A stretch of 64,000 nucleotides of DNA from Streptomyces pyxinicus (GCF_024753135.1 NZ_JANUGP010000006.1:248001-312000); one strand, 5' to 3'; positions 8,906-18,457 are shown, counted from the stretch's first letter. A program made the numbers and translations. The notes: generated by a model from the letters alone, not told the origin.

Positions 8906-10384
8906 TCACTTCTTGGCGTTGATGACCGCCTCCATGACCTTCTTGGCGATCGGCGCGGCCAGACCGCCACCGGAGATGTCGTCACGGTTGGCCTGCTCGT
9001 CCTCGACCACCACGGCCACGGCGACCGGGGAGCTGCCGTCGGGGAGCTTGGCGTAGGAGATGAACCACGCGTACGGGTTCGCGCTGTTCGCCACGCCGTG
9101 CTGGGCGGTACCGGTCTTGCCGCCGACGACGGCGCCCGGGATCTGCGCGTTCTTGCCGGTGCCGTCCTTGACGACCGTCTCCATCATGCTCTGGAGGATC
9201 TGGGCGTTCCCCGGCGACAGCGGCCGGCTCATCTCCTCCGGCTCGGTCTTGGCGACCGGGTCCACGTTGGAGGACTGCAGCTCGTCGACCATGTACGGCT
9301 TCATCAGCTTGCCGTCGTTGGCGACCGCCGAGGCGACCATGGCCATCTGCAGCGGGGTGGCCGCGGTGTTGTACTGGCCGATCGAGGACAGCGCGGTCTG
9401 CGACTGGTTCATGTCGTCGGAGAACACCGAGGCGTTGGAGCGCACCGGCGTGAACTGCTCGGAGTCGAAGCCGAACTTCTTCGCCTCGGCCAGCATCTTG
9501 TCGTTGCCGAGGTCGGAACCGATCTTGCCGAAGACGGTGTTGCAGGAGTACTGGAGGGCGGTCCGCATGGTGGCGTCCTCACACGGGATGTTGCCCTCGT
9601 TCTTCAGCTGGGTCGTGGTGCCCGGCATGGTCCAGGGCAGCGGCGACCGCGTCTTGTCATTGGCGCTCTTGTACAAGCCGTTCTCCAGCGCCGCCGCCGC
9701 GGTGACGACCTTGAACGTGGAGCCCGGCGGGTAGGTCTCGCGCAGCGCCCGGTTCTGCATCGGGTCGGCCGAGTTGTTCTTCTTCTGGAGCTTGTTCCAT
9801 GCCTTCGTGTCGGTGTCGAGCGAGTTGCCCGCGAAGGACGAAGGGTCGTACGAAGGGTAAGAGGCCAGCGCCAGTATCTTGCCGGTTGACGGGTCGAGGG
9901 CGACGACGGCGCCCTTGCCCTTCTGCTGGGACAGCCCCTCGTACGCCGCCTTCTGGGCGGCGGCGTTAAGGGTGGTGACGACGTTGCCGCCCTGCTGGTC
10001 CTTGCCGGTGACCATGTCGAGGGTCTTCCGGAAGAACAGACGGTCGTCGTTGCCGGTGAGGATGCCGTCCTCGATGGACTCCAGCTGGGTGGCGCCGAAG
10101 GCCTGCGAGGCGTAGCCGGTGACCGGGGCCCACATGGGGCCGTCCTTGTATGTGCGCTTGTACTTGAAGTCGCTCCCCGAAGATTCCTTGGACCCGGTGA
10201 TCGACTTTCCGTCCACGATGATGTCGCCGCGCGGATGCGAGTAGCGCGCGATGGAGACACGGCGGTTGTGGGTGTTCGTCTGCAGCGCGTCGGCCTGGAC
10301 GTACTGGAGCCAGTTGTCGCGGATGAGCAGCGCGAGGACGAGCAGCCCGCAGAAGATCGAGATTCGGCGCAGTGGCTTGTTCAC
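8906..10384 (-). CDS. pbpA: Penicillin-binding protein, class B transpeptidase
   Basis: D,D-transpeptidase of 492 residues with an N-terminal membrane anchor (about 7-25) and a short non-penicillin-binding module. The transpeptidase domain has the nucleophile in PPGSTFKVV (about 222), the SxN motif in YSCNTVFG (about 280) and KTG in VGGKTGTAQHG (about 425). The start ATG overlaps the rodA stop by 4 nt, coupling it to its glycosyltransferase partner. It cross-links peptidoglycan, probably in growth or sporulation septation. A 170-bp gap separates it from the kinase gene. Confidence 0.94.
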   Translation of the reverse strand: MNKPLRRISIFCGLLVLALLIRDNWLQYVQADALQTNTHNRRVSIARYSHPRGDIIVDGKSITGSKESSGSDFKYKRTYKDGPMWAPVTGYASQAFGATQLESIEDGILTGNDDRLFFRKTLDMVTGKDQQGGNVVTTLNAAAQKAAYEGLSQQKGKGAVVALDPSTGKILALASYPSYDPSSFAGNSLDTDTKAWNKLQKKNNSADPMQNRALRETYPPGSTFKVVTAAAALENGLYKSANDKTRSPLPWTMPGTTTQLKNEGNIPCEDATMRTALQYSCNTVFGKIGSDLGNDKMLAEAKKFGFDSEQFTPVRSNASVFSDDMNQSQTALSSIGQYNTAATPLQMAMVASAVANDGKLMKPYMVDELQSSNVDPVAKTEPEEMSRPLSPGNAQILQSMMETVVKDGTGKNAQIPGAVVGGKTGTAQHGVANSANPYAWFISYAKLPDGSSPVAVAVVVEDEQANRDDISGGGLAAPIAKKVMEAVINAKK

Positions 10385-11805
10385 GGGCGGACCACCTGGG
10401 TCATCTCGACGTCGGGATTCGGATTGGGGGCGGGGGCCGGGCGGCGCGCCGTGTCGCTGATGCGGAGCAGAATGCCGACGAGGGCCCAGTTCGCGATGAC
10501 GGATGAACCGCCGTACGCGACGAACGGCATCGTCATGCCGGACAGCGGGATGAGGCCCATCACACCACCGGCGACCACGAAGACCTGAATGGCGAAGGCG
10601 CTGGACAGGCCTACTGCGAGCAGTTTTCCGAACGGGTCGCGGGCGGCCAGCGCGGTGCGGATGCCCCGCTCGACGATCAAGCCGTAGATCACCAGAACCG
10701 CCATGACGCCGGCCAGGCCCATCTCCTCGCCGAAGGTGGCGAAGATAAAGTCGGAGTTGGCCGCGAAACCGATGAGGTCGGAGTTGCCCTGGCCGAGACC
10801 GGTGCCCATGACACCGCCCGAGCCGAAGGACATCAGCGACTGGGCGACCTGGTCGCTCTGTGCCATCACCTTGTCGGAGAAGGGGTGCAGCCAGGCCTGC
10901 ACACGCTGCTGGACGTGCGGCTCGAAGGAGCCGACGCCGACCGCGCCGACCGCGGACATCAGCAGACCGAAGACGATCCAGCTGGTGCGCTCGGTGGCGA
11001 CATACAGGACGACGACGAACATGCCGAAGAACAGCAGCGAGGTACCGAGGTCAGTCTCGAACACCAGGATGAGCAGGCTCATCGCCCACACGGTGAGAAT
11101 CGGGCCGAGGTCACGGCCACGAGGCAGGTACAGCCCCATGAATCGGCGGCTGGCCAGGGCCAGGGCGTCTCTCTTCACCATGAGGTAGCCGGAGAAGAAG
11201 ATCGCGATAATGATCTTCGCGAACTCACCGGGCTGGATGGTGAAGCCACCGATGCTGATCCAGATCTTGGCTCCGTTGACGGCGGGGAAGAAGACCGGAG
11301 CCACCAGCAGGACAAGGGCTGTGACCATCGAGATGTAGGTGTAACGCTGCAGGATCCGGTGGTCCTTGAGGAACACGATGATCACGGCGAAGAACGCGAT
11401 GCCGAGCGCCGAGTACATCAGCTGTTTGGGGGCGTCCGGGCTGAACGCGTGAAAGAGGATCTTGGCCCGGTGCTGGAGCCGGGGAGACTGGTCCAGTCGC
11501 CAGATCACCACGAGGCCCAGCCCGTTCAGCAATGTGGCGAGCGGCAGCAGCAGCGGGTCGGCGTAGCGCGCGTACCGTCGAACGACTATATGGGCGACAC
11601 CGGCCAGCAGGCCGAGCCCCAGGCCGTAGCCAAGCAAGCCTGTCGGGACCGAACCATCCATGGCCAGGCCCACGTTGGCGTACGCGAAGACCGGGATGAC
11701 CACGGCGAAGGCCAGCAGGGCCAGCTCGGTGTTGCGGCGGCTCGGCGCGCCGATCGCGCCGATCGTGGACGTGTGGTGCGTCGGCGATTGGGAAGTGCTG
11801 CTCAT
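10381..11805 (-). CDS. rodA: FtsW/RodA/SpoVE family peptidoglycan glycosyltransferase
   Basis: Polytopic SEDS protein of 474 residues. About ten or more membrane helices are visible (for example LALLAFAVVIPVFAYANVG, LLILVFETDLGTSLLFFGMF), with the conserved loop IQPGEFAKI and C-terminal LIPLSGMTMPFVAYGGSS typical of RodA/FtsW. It polymerises lipid II together with the adjacent class B PBP, whose start overlaps its stop. The C-terminal tail is short and Pro-rich. The start ATG lies 27 nt after the pstP stop. Confidence 0.95.
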   Translation of the reverse strand: MSSTSQSPTHHTSTIGAIGAPSRRNTELALLAFAVVIPVFAYANVGLAMDGSVPTGLLGYGLGLGLLAGVAHIVVRRYARYADPLLLPLATLLNGLGLVVIWRLDQSPRLQHRAKILFHAFSPDAPKQLMYSALGIAFFAVIIVFLKDHRILQRYTYISMVTALVLLVAPVFFPAVNGAKIWISIGGFTIQPGEFAKIIIAIFFSGYLMVKRDALALASRRFMGLYLPRGRDLGPILTVWAMSLLILVFETDLGTSLLFFGMFVVVLYVATERTSWIVFGLLMSAVGAVGVGSFEPHVQQRVQAWLHPFSDKVMAQSDQVAQSLMSFGSGGVMGTGLGQGNSDLIGFAANSDFIFATFGEEMGLAGVMAVLVIYGLIVERGIRTALAARDPFGKLLAVGLSSAFAIQVFVVAGGVMGLIPLSGMTMPFVAYGGSSVIANWALVGILLRISDTARRPAPAPNPNPDVEMTQVVRP

Positions 11806-11832
11806 CGTGTGACGGGGCCTCTCACGGCTCGC

Positions 11833-13329
11833 TTACTGCTTGCCGCACTGATCGACGACCTTCTGCTCATCCTCGGAGAGGCTCGGGCCGGGATTGGGAG
11901 TGGCGGTCGTGGACGGGTTCGGCGTCGGCGATGTCTTGGACGTGCCGGGCTTACGGGTGGTTCCCGCACTGTCCTTGGCCTTGTCCTGGTCGGTCTTCGC
12001 CTTGTTCTCGCGCTCGGCCGCGGCGCGCTCCGCCTGCTTGCGGCACGCGGACGCCTGCACGGTCAGCGCCTCGATCTTCGTCTGGGCCTGCTGGAGACCG
12101 CCCGCCGCGATCGTGTTCTTGACCTGCTTCTGCTGGTACGGCGGCAGGTACTTGAGTTCGATCTCGGGGTGGTCCTTCTCCACCTTGGACAGCGAGACCC
12201 ACGCCAGGTCCTGGCTGATCCCGCGGTACAGCGCCACGTGCTCGTCCTGGGTGCCGACGTAGTACTGCGTCTGCGTCCAGCGGTAGCCGCCGTACAGGCC
12301 GCCGCCGATGACGGCGAGCGCCAGGACGCCGTAGAGCGAGCCCTTGAGCCAGCCGCGGCCCTTGCGGGGCTTGGTGAAGTCCTCGTCGCTGTAGTCGCCG
12401 TACCCGCCCGCCGGGACGTAGCCGGTGGTGTCACCGGAGCCGGGCGGCCCGAACTCGCCGTCGCCGTGCGCCCCGCGGCCGAGGTGGGAGGCGCGGCCGG
12501 CCGGGGTCTGCATGATGCCGTTGTCGTGCGGGTGGAGCTGGTTCTCGGCGACCGCGCCGACCACGACCGGCTGGTCGGAGAGCTGCCCGGCGAGGGTGTC
12601 CCCGGTGTCCAGGTCCAGGACGTCGGCGATGATCACGGTGATGTTGTCGGGGCCGCCGCCGCGCAGCGCGAGCTGGATCAGCTCCTGCACGGTCTCCTGC
12701 GGGCCCTGGTAGCTGGCGAGGGTCTCCTCCATCGTCTGGTGGGAGACGACGCCGGACAGACCGTCGGAGCAGATCAGATAGCGGTCGCCGGCCCGGACCT
12801 CGCGGATCGACAGGTCGGGCTCGACGTGCTCGCCGCTGCCGAGGGCGCGCATCAGCAGGGAGCGCTGCGGGTGGGTGGTGGCCTCTTCCTCGGTGATCCG
12901 GCCCTCGTCCACGAGCCGCTGCACCCAGGTGTGGTCCTGCGTGATCTGGGTGAGGACGCCGTCGCGCAGCAGATAGGCGCGCGAGTCGCCGACGTGCACG
13001 AGCCCGAGCCGCTGCCCGGTCCACAGCAGGGCGGTCAGGGTGGTCCCCATGCCTTCGAGCTGGGGGTCCTCCTCGACCATGGCGCGCAGCTGGTCGTTGG
13101 CGCGCTGCACGGCCACGCCGAGCGAGGTGAGGATGTCGGAGCCGGGCACGTCGTCGTCGAGGGTGACCAGGGTGGAGATCACCTCGGAGGACGCGACCTC
13201 GCCGGCCGCCTGGCCGCCCATGCCGTCGGCGATGGCGAGCAGACGGGGACCGGCGTAACCGGAGTCCTCGTTGCCCTGCCGGATCATGCCCTTGTGCGAT
13301 CCGGCGGCGAAACGCAGTGACAGACTCAT
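11833..13329 (-). CDS. pstP: PP2C-family serine/threonine phosphatase
   Basis: Membrane phosphatase of 498 residues. The PPM/PP2C domain (about 1-235) carries metal-binding motifs RQGNEDSGYAG, LLAIADGMGGQ, VHVGDSRAYLL, TQDHTW, LICSDGLSG and GGPDNITVI. One membrane helix at about 340 (GSLYGVLALAVIGGGLYGGY) leads to a Lys/Ala-rich extracytoplasmic tail ending in a Pro/Thr/Ser stretch. The ATG at 13329 is chosen because GAGGT precedes it and homologues begin MSLSLRFAAGSHKG; an in-frame start at 13386 is less likely. It counteracts the PASTA kinase of the same cluster. Confidence 0.94.
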   Translation of the reverse strand: MSLSLRFAAGSHKGMIRQGNEDSGYAGPRLLAIADGMGGQAAGEVASSEVISTLVTLDDDVPGSDILTSLGVAVQRANDQLRAMVEEDPQLEGMGTTLTALLWTGQRLGLVHVGDSRAYLLRDGVLTQITQDHTWVQRLVDEGRITEEEATTHPQRSLLMRALGSGEHVEPDLSIREVRAGDRYLICSDGLSGVVSHQTMEETLASYQGPQETVQELIQLALRGGGPDNITVIIADVLDLDTGDTLAGQLSDQPVVVGAVAENQLHPHDNGIMQTPAGRASHLGRGAHGDGEFGPPGSGDTTGYVPAGGYGDYSDEDFTKPRKGRGWLKGSLYGVLALAVIGGGLYGGYRWTQTQYYVGTQDEHVALYRGISQDLAWVSLSKVEKDHPEIELKYLPPYQQKQVKNTIAAGGLQQAQTKIEALTVQASACRKQAERAAAERENKAKTDQDKAKDSAGTTRKPGTSKTSPTPNPSTTATPNPGPSLSEDEQKVVDQCGKQ

Positions 13330-13469
13330 GCGCACCTCGCCCGTCGGCTCCGGGTACAGCCGGTCGTGTCGAGCCACACTGCCCACCCTCCGGTCGGGAG
13401 CGCGCCGGGGACCGGAGGGCGGCCTGCCGCTGCGTGCTCGCTCCGCTCGCGCTCACTCATGATGTAGCA

Positions 13470-14003
13470 CTACTTCCGCAGCTCGATGACGGTCTTGCCG
13501 ATGCGGATCGGCGCGCCCAGCGGGATCGGCGTGGGAGTCGTCAGCCGGGACCGGTCCAGATAGGTGCCGTTGGTGGAACCGAGGTCCTCGACGATCCACT
13601 GCCCGTCGCGGTCCGGGTAGATCCTGGCATGGCGGCTGGAGGCGTAGTCGTCGTCCAGCACGATCGTGGAGTCGTGCGCCCGGCCCAGCGTGACGGTCTG
13701 GCCCTGGAGCGCGACCGTGGTGCCGGTGAGTGTGCCTTCGGTCACGACCAGCTTGCTGGGGGCGTTGCGCCCGCGCCGGCCGCCGCCGCTCTGCTGGCCG
13801 CGCTGCGGCGGGGGCGCGGCCTGCTGCCGCTGCGCCTGCTGCCGGCCCGCCTGCTGCTGGCGCCCGGCCTCCCTACGCGATCCGCGCTGAGTGACGCGCG
13901 TACCGAACAGGTCGCTGCGGATGACCTGCACGGCCACGATCACGAACAGCCACAGTACGGCCAGGAAACCCAGCCGCATGACCGTGAGGGTCAGCTCTGA
14001 CAT
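13470..14003 (-). CDS. fhaB: FHA-domain protein FhaB
   Basis: Protein of 177 residues with an N-terminal membrane helix (about 7-26, VMRLGFLAVLWLFVIVAVQV), an Arg/Gln-rich linker and a C-terminal FHA domain (about 85-177). The FHA motifs are TLGRAHDSTIVLDDDYASSRHA and IVEDLGSTNGTYL. FHA domains bind phosphothreonine, so this is a likely reader of the PASTA kinase. The start at 14003 is where homologues begin (MSELTLTVMRLGF), 10 nt after the fhaA stop; the longer frame to 14171 lies within fhaA. Confidence 0.93.
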   Translation of the reverse strand: MSELTLTVMRLGFLAVLWLFVIVAVQVIRSDLFGTRVTQRGSRREAGRQQQAGRQQAQRQQAAPPPQRGQQSGGGRRGRNAPSKLVVTEGTLTGTTVALQGQTVTLGRAHDSTIVLDDDYASSRHARIYPDRDGQWIVEDLGSTNGTYLDRSRLTTPTPIPLGAPIRIGKTVIELRK

Positions 14004-14013
14004 TGCCCCCGCT

Positions 14014-14886
14014 TCACCCTTCGGCTTGCCTATAGATAACGGTGGTGCTGCCCACGACGATCCGCGAGCCGTCGCGGAGCGTAGCGCGGGTGGTGTGCTG
14101 CCCGTCCACCACGATGCCGTTGGTGGAGCCGAGATCCTGGATCGTCGGGGGCGTTCCGGTCCGGATCTCACAGTGCCGGCGGGAGACGCCGGGGTCGTCG
14201 ATCCGCACGTCGGCCTCGGTGCTGCGGCCCAGGACCAGGGTCGGGCGGGAGATCTGGTGGCGGGTGCCGTTGATCTCGATCCAGTAGCGGGTGCGTCCGC
14301 CGCTCATCGGGGCGGCCGCGGGACGCTGGGTGGCGGGCTGCGGATAGCCGTAGCCGCCGGGCCGGGCGCCGGGCGGCGGCGCGGACGGCATCGGGGGCGC
14401 GCCCGTGGGAGCGGCCGGCGGGTAGCCGTAGCCGCTCGGAGCGCCCTGGCCGGGCCGGCCACCGGCCGCCGGGCCAGCGGGAGCGGCGCCGGGGGCGGCC
14501 TGCTGGTCGCTGGAGGAGGCGAGGGTGCGCGAACGCACCCGGTACAGCCCGGTGTCCAGGTCCTCGGCCTTCTCCAGGTTGACCTTGATCGGTCCCATGA
14601 AGGTGTAGCGCTGCTGCTTGGCGTAGTCGCGCACCATGCCGGCCAGCTCGTCACCGAGCTGCCCGGAGTAGGGGCTGAGGCGCTCGTGGTCGGGCGCGCT
14701 CAGCTCCACGATGAAGTCGTTGGGTACGACCGTGCGGTCACGGTTCCAGATGGTGGCGTTGTTGTCGCACTCCCGCTGGAGCGCGCCGGCGATCTCGACG
14801 GGCTGGACCTCGGACTTGAAGACCTTGGCGAAGGTGCCGTTCACCAGACCCTCGAGACGCTGCTCGAACTTCTTCAGGACTCCCAT
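14014..14886 (-). CDS. fhaA: DUF3662 and FHA domain-containing protein FhaA
   Basis: Protein of 290 residues. The N-terminal DUF3662 domain (about 1-115, MGVLKKFEQRLEGLVNG) is followed by a Pro/Gly/Tyr-rich linker with repeated GYGYP motifs and a C-terminal FHA domain (about 205-290, LVLGRSTEADVRIDDPGVSRRH and DLGSTNGIVVDG). First gene of the minus-strand signalling cluster. In mycobacteria FhaA binds phosphorylated MviN and modulates peptidoglycan synthesis; a comparable role is inferred here from synteny. Confidence 0.94.
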   Translation of the reverse strand: MGVLKKFEQRLEGLVNGTFAKVFKSEVQPVEIAGALQRECDNNATIWNRDRTVVPNDFIVELSAPDHERLSPYSGQLGDELAGMVRDYAKQQRYTFMGPIKVNLEKAEDLDTGLYRVRSRTLASSSDQQAAPGAAPAGPAAGGRPGQGAPSGYGYPPAAPTGAPPMPSAPPPGARPGGYGYPQPATQRPAAAPMSGGRTRYWIEINGTRHQISRPTLVLGRSTEADVRIDDPGVSRRHCEIRTGTPPTIQDLGSTNGIVVDGQHTTRATLRDGSRIVVGSTTVIYRQAEG

Positions 14887-15369
14887 GGGGCACCTCCTCC
14901 GTCCCTGCCGTTGCCTTGCCCTGCTCTGCGCCGCTGCGTGCCGGGTACTGCTGGTACTGCTCGGTACTGCTCACTGATCGTATCTACGCGCCCGGCAATC
15001 AGCCGGTTCCCCCAGCGACCGCCCTTCGAACTCCTCCCCGGAACCCGCTCCGGGAACGCGTCCGCGTCGGCTGCGGGGGACCCGCCCGCCATCTGCGTCC
15101 GGCATGGATCGTAGAGGCGGTCGAAGTCCAGTGTCCCGCACCCGGCTGTGCGGCCGGCCCGTCTCCTGTGGAGATGGCCTGGACCGGTACGAGGTTGATA
15201 CGTGAACCGATACTGCTTGAGACGTGCCAGGTGGGGGCGGTGCCGGCGGTGCCGGTTCCCCGGCCGGGGGCCGGGGAAGGGATGTGAATCCACCCCGTGG
15301 GCCGTGCTAATGTTCTGGATGTCGGAAGGGGCCAGCCCGAAAGGGCCGGGACCGGAAGACACACCCAAT
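14887..15369. other. Intergenic region between fhaA and tRNA-Leu
   Basis: About 480 bp without a supportable gene. It should hold the promoter of the fhaA operon (leftward) and that of the tRNA (rightward; a TAATGT hexamer at 15308-15313 is a candidate -10). GC-rich inverted sequence around 15330-15355 is not followed by a U-run. No further structure is recognised. Confidence 0.5.
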
Positions 15370-15453
15370 GCGCGGGTGGCGGAATAGGCAGACGCGCTGG
15401 ATTCAGGTTCCAGTGCCCGCAAGGGCGTGGGGGTTCAACTCCCCCCTCGCGCA
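15370..15453 (+). tRNA. leuT: tRNA-Leu (anticodon CAG)
   Basis: An 84-nt cloverleaf: acceptor stem gcgcggg with ctcgcgc (one G-T pair), D-arm with ggtggcggaataggcagac, anticodon stem ctgga/tccag with loop ttcaggt (anticodon CAG, reads CUG), a long variable arm typical of class II tRNA (gtgcccgcaagggcgtg), and T arm ggggg-ttcaact-ccccc. Discriminator base A; CCA is not encoded. tRNA-Leu follows fhaA in mycobacteria as well. Confidence 0.96.
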
Positions 15454-15461
15454 CACAGTGG

Positions 15462-15502
15462 CTACGGGCCCATCGTGAAAACGGTGGGCCCGTAGTCGTT
15501 TT
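15462..15502 (+). terminator. Rho-independent terminator of tRNA-Leu
   Basis: A 15-bp stem (15462-15476 with 15481-15495, one G-T pair) around a GAAA tetraloop, followed by tcgtttt. It lies 8 nt after the tRNA and is the clearest intrinsic terminator in the window. Confidence 0.88.
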
Positions 15503-15685
15503 CGCTCTTCTTGTTGTGAAGAAGCTCTCACGCTCACATGGCAGTGGGTGGCTGTCTCCACAGGCGCCGAGTTGTCCACAGGCTCTGACGCGTTTCGGCC
15601 ACCGGCGGTACGGTCTGCACCAGTTGATGTTCGTGCGGGGCGCGCCCGTTCGGGGCGTGCGGGGTGTTCGGGGGAGGCGGTCGTG

Positions 15686-17122
15686 ATGACCGGAACCAGC
15701 GGGGAAGACGTGGCCGTCGCCGTGGCGGAGCGGGGTGCGCCCCGGCTGCCCCGGGTACGCGGGTTCGCCGCGTGGCCGGCACCGGGCTCCGCCAAGAAGG
15801 AGGGCAAGGCGCTGCGCGAGCGGGTGCCGCGCACCGCGCACGGCGGGCTCGGCCTGGACACCGGCCGCCCCGACGCGGTCAGCGCGGTGACCGAGTCCAA
15901 CGCCGGCCGCATCCCCGGGCTGACCCCGATCCGGGTGGGCCGGATGGCGGCCACCCCCTTCGCCTTCCTGCGCGGCTCCGCCGGGCTCATGGCCTACGAC
16001 CTGGCGCGCACCCCGGTGACCGGGATCGCCACCCAGATCTGCGGCGACGCCCACGCGGCCAACTTCGGCCTGTACGGCGACGCCCGCGGCGGCCTGGTCA
16101 TCGACCTCAACGACTTCGACGAAACCGTGCGGGGCCCCTGGGAGTGGGACCTCAAGCGGCTCGTGGCCTCCCTGGTGCTGGCCGGGCGGGAGGCGGGCGC
16201 CGACGAGGACACCTGCCGGGCGGCGGCGCGGGACACGGCCGGTGCCTACCGGCGCACCATGCGGCTGCTGGCCAGACTGCCGGTGCTGGACGCGTGGAAC
16301 GCGATCGCGGACGAGGAACTCGTCTCCCACACCGACGCCCACGACCTGCTCGGCACGCTCCAGCGGGTCTCGGAGAAGGCCCGCGCCAACACCAGCGGCC
16401 GGTTCGCGGCGAAGTCGACCGAGACGCTGGCCGACGGCGGACGGCGGTTCGTGGACGCCCCGCCGGTGCTGCGCGGGATACCGGACGCCGAGGCCGCCGC
16501 CGTCGCCGCGTCCCTGGAGTCCTACGTCCACACCCTCGGCGAGGACCGGCACCCACTGCTCGCCCGGCACACCGTGCACGACGTGGCCTTCCGGGTGGTC
16601 GGCACCGGCAGCGTCGGCACCCGCTCCTACGTGGTGCTGCTCCTCGACCACCGCGAGCAGCCCCTGGTGCTCCAGGTGAAGGAGGCGCGGCGCTCGGCCC
16701 TGGTCCCGCACCTGGCCACGGCCGGCTTCGAGGTCCCGGCCGAGGAGCACGAGGGCCGCCGGGTGGTGCTCGGACAGAAGCGGATGCAGGTGGTCAGCGA
16801 CATCCTGCTGGGTTGGACCACGGTCGACGGGCGGCCCTTCCAGGTCCGCCAGTTCCGCAACCGCAAGGGCAGCGTGGACCCGGCCGCGCTCGCCGCCGAC
16901 CAGGTCGACGACTACGGCCGGATGACCGGCGCCCTGCTGGCCCGCGCCCACGCGCACAGCGCCGACCCGCGCCTGATCGCCGGCTACTGCGGCAAGAACG
17001 GGGAGCTGGACGAGGCGATGGCCGACTTCGCCGTCGCCTACGCCGACCGCACCGAGGCGGACCACGCGGAACTGGTCGCGGGCATACGGGCGGGACGGAT
17101 CGCGGCGGAGCTGGGCGTGTGA
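15686..17122 (+). CDS. DUF2252 family protein
   Basis: Protein of 478 residues belonging to the DUF2252 family, whose fold is related to aminoglycoside phosphotransferase/kinase-like enzymes. Motifs: FAFLRGSAGLMAYDL, ICGDAHAANFGLY, IDLNDFDETVRGPWEWDLKRLV, and a C-terminal ARAHAHSADPRLIAGY. The D-H-N and D-F-D residues resemble the catalytic and metal positions of kinase-like folds, but no substrate is known. The start at 15686 (or GTG 15683) follows GGGGAGG at 15671-15677. It is monocistronic between the tRNA terminator and a J-domain gene. Confidence 0.86.
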   Translation: MTGTSGEDVAVAVAERGAPRLPRVRGFAAWPAPGSAKKEGKALRERVPRTAHGGLGLDTGRPDAVSAVTESNAGRIPGLTPIRVGRMAATPFAFLRGSAGLMAYDLARTPVTGIATQICGDAHAANFGLYGDARGGLVIDLNDFDETVRGPWEWDLKRLVASLVLAGREAGADEDTCRAAARDTAGAYRRTMRLLARLPVLDAWNAIADEELVSHTDAHDLLGTLQRVSEKARANTSGRFAAKSTETLADGGRRFVDAPPVLRGIPDAEAAAVAASLESYVHTLGEDRHPLLARHTVHDVAFRVVGTGSVGTRSYVVLLLDHREQPLVLQVKEARRSALVPHLATAGFEVPAEEHEGRRVVLGQKRMQVVSDILLGWTTVDGRPFQVRQFRNRKGSVDPAALAADQVDDYGRMTGALLARAHAHSADPRLIAGYCGKNGELDEAMADFAVAYADRTEADHAELVAGIRAGRIAAELGV

Positions 17123-17265
17123 GGGGGCCTGCGTCGGCGGGCGCGGGGCGCACGGCGCCGGGCGTGTGCTGACAGCTGGGTGGGGTGGGGTGGGCGGGGA
17201 GGGGAGAGGGGGGAAGCCGGCTGAGGTGTGAACGGCTGGGGCCGGGTGTGGCCTAGGCTGGTCGC

Positions 17266-18078
17266 GTGACGACTCCGGAAGCCGATGAGCCGCAGGCACC
17301 GAGGCCCGAGGAACGGCTTGAGCGGGCCGTCCGGGCCGCCGAACAGGCGTTGATCGAGTACGAGATCGCGGTGGAGACCTTCCGCGTCGAGGTCGAGAAT
17401 TTCTCCCGGCTGCACGAGCAGCGGCTCGGTCCCCTCTACCTGCGGATCGAGGAACTGGACGCGGAGATCGCCGAGGCGAAGGCCGCCCGCACCGGTGACC
17501 CGGAGGATCTTCGGCTGGCCGAGGAGGCCCGCGCCCGGGTGCTGCCCATCCCGGGCGTCGAGGAACTGCTGCACGGCTGGATGGATGGCGACGGCCTCTA
17601 CCCGGAGGCCGCCGCCATGCTCACCGACCAGGCGGTACGGCCTCCGCAGCGGGTGCGGCCCAGCGAGGAGGCCCGCAAGCTCTACCGCGAGCTGGCCCGC
17701 AAGGCCCACCCCGATCTGGCGCAGGAGGAGGCGGAGCGCGAGCGGCGTGAGGAGTTCATCAGCCGCGTCAACGCCGCCTACGCCCGTGGCGACGAGACGC
17801 TGCTGAAGGAGCTGGCCGAGGAGTGGGCCGCCGGTCCGGTGCCGCCCGAGCGCCGGCCGAGCCCCGCCGAGGAGCTGTACGCCCGCCTGGAGTGGCTCGC
17901 CCAGCGCAAGGAACTGCTCACCCTCGTCGCCCGCGAACTGGAGGAGGGTGCCATCGCCGGCATGCTCCGCCTCGCCCCGGACGACCCGGACAGCCTGCTG
18001 GAGGAGATCGCCGGCCGGCTGCGCGCCGACATCGACCAGCGCGAGGCCGAGCTGGCCCGGCTGCGGGCTCAGGACTGA
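17266..18078 (+). CDS. J-domain-like coiled-coil protein
   Basis: Acidic, charged protein of 270 residues. The N-terminal half (about 15-75) is predicted coiled coil. A DnaJ-like helix pair with the HPD tripeptide appears at about 140-170 (LYRELARKAHPDLAQEEAE), followed by more helical sequence. The HPD suggests DnaK recruitment, but the Gly/Phe and zinc regions of DnaJ are absent. The start is GTG at 17266, with TAGGCT 6 nt upstream, pointing to a leaderless transcript. Function not known. Confidence 0.78.
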   Translation: MTTPEADEPQAPRPEERLERAVRAAEQALIEYEIAVETFRVEVENFSRLHEQRLGPLYLRIEELDAEIAEAKAARTGDPEDLRLAEEARARVLPIPGVEELLHGWMDGDGLYPEAAAMLTDQAVRPPQRVRPSEEARKLYRELARKAHPDLAQEEAERERREEFISRVNAAYARGDETLLKELAEEWAAGPVPPERRPSPAEELYARLEWLAQRKELLTLVARELEEGAIAGMLRLAPDDPDSLLEEIAGRLRADIDQREAELARLRAQD

Positions 18079-18109
18079 GTTCCGGCCCGTTTCGGGTAGC
18101 GTCGGATCC

Positions 18110-18457
18110 ATGAATTTCGGAGCTGGTGTGCCGACGGCCGCGGTCGCGGACCTCAAGGACGGCGACTTCCTGCTGGACGTCCGGGAGGACGACGAGTGGG
18201 GGGCCGGCCACGCCGAGGGCGCGTTGCACATCCCCCTGAGCGATTTCGTGGCCCGTTACGGCGAGCTGACCGAGGCAGCCCCGCAGGACGGCCGTGTGCA
18301 CGTCATCTGCCGCTCGGGCGGCCGCTCGGCCCAGGTCACCATGTACCTGGTCCAGCAGGGCATTGACGCGGTGAACGTCGACGGCGGCATGCAGGTCTGG
18401 CAGGCCGCCGGCCGCCCGGTCGTCACGGAGGACGGCAAGCCGGGCTTCGTGCTGTAG
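18110..18457 (+). CDS. Single-domain rhodanese-like protein
   Basis: Protein of 115 residues comprising one rhodanese domain. It has the substrate-binding DVREDDEWGAGHAEGALHIP and the active-site loop VICRSGGRSAQV with the persulfide-forming Cys. It may act as a sulfurtransferase or in sulfide/thiol handling. The start ATG at 18110 lies 7 nt after TAGCGT, consistent with a leaderless mRNA. It is convergent with the paa operon end, 56 nt away. Confidence 0.9.
   Translation: MNFGAGVPTAAVADLKDGDFLLDVREDDEWGAGHAEGALHIPLSDFVARYGELTEAAPQDGRVHVICRSGGRSAQVTMYLVQQGIDAVNVDGGMQVWQAAGRPVVTEDGKPGFVL

Noticed and set aside
10885..13320. 811-codon plus-strand frame
   Set aside because: Antisense to rodA and pstP, both of which have unambiguous domains.
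14004..14171. Longer N-terminus for FhaB
   Set aside because: The extra codons lie inside fhaA and lack similarity; MSELTLTVMRLGF is the conserved start.
15370..15453. tRNA-Leu as integration site of a mobile element
   Set aside because: No integrase and no repeat of the tRNA 3' end was seen downstream; the following genes look core.
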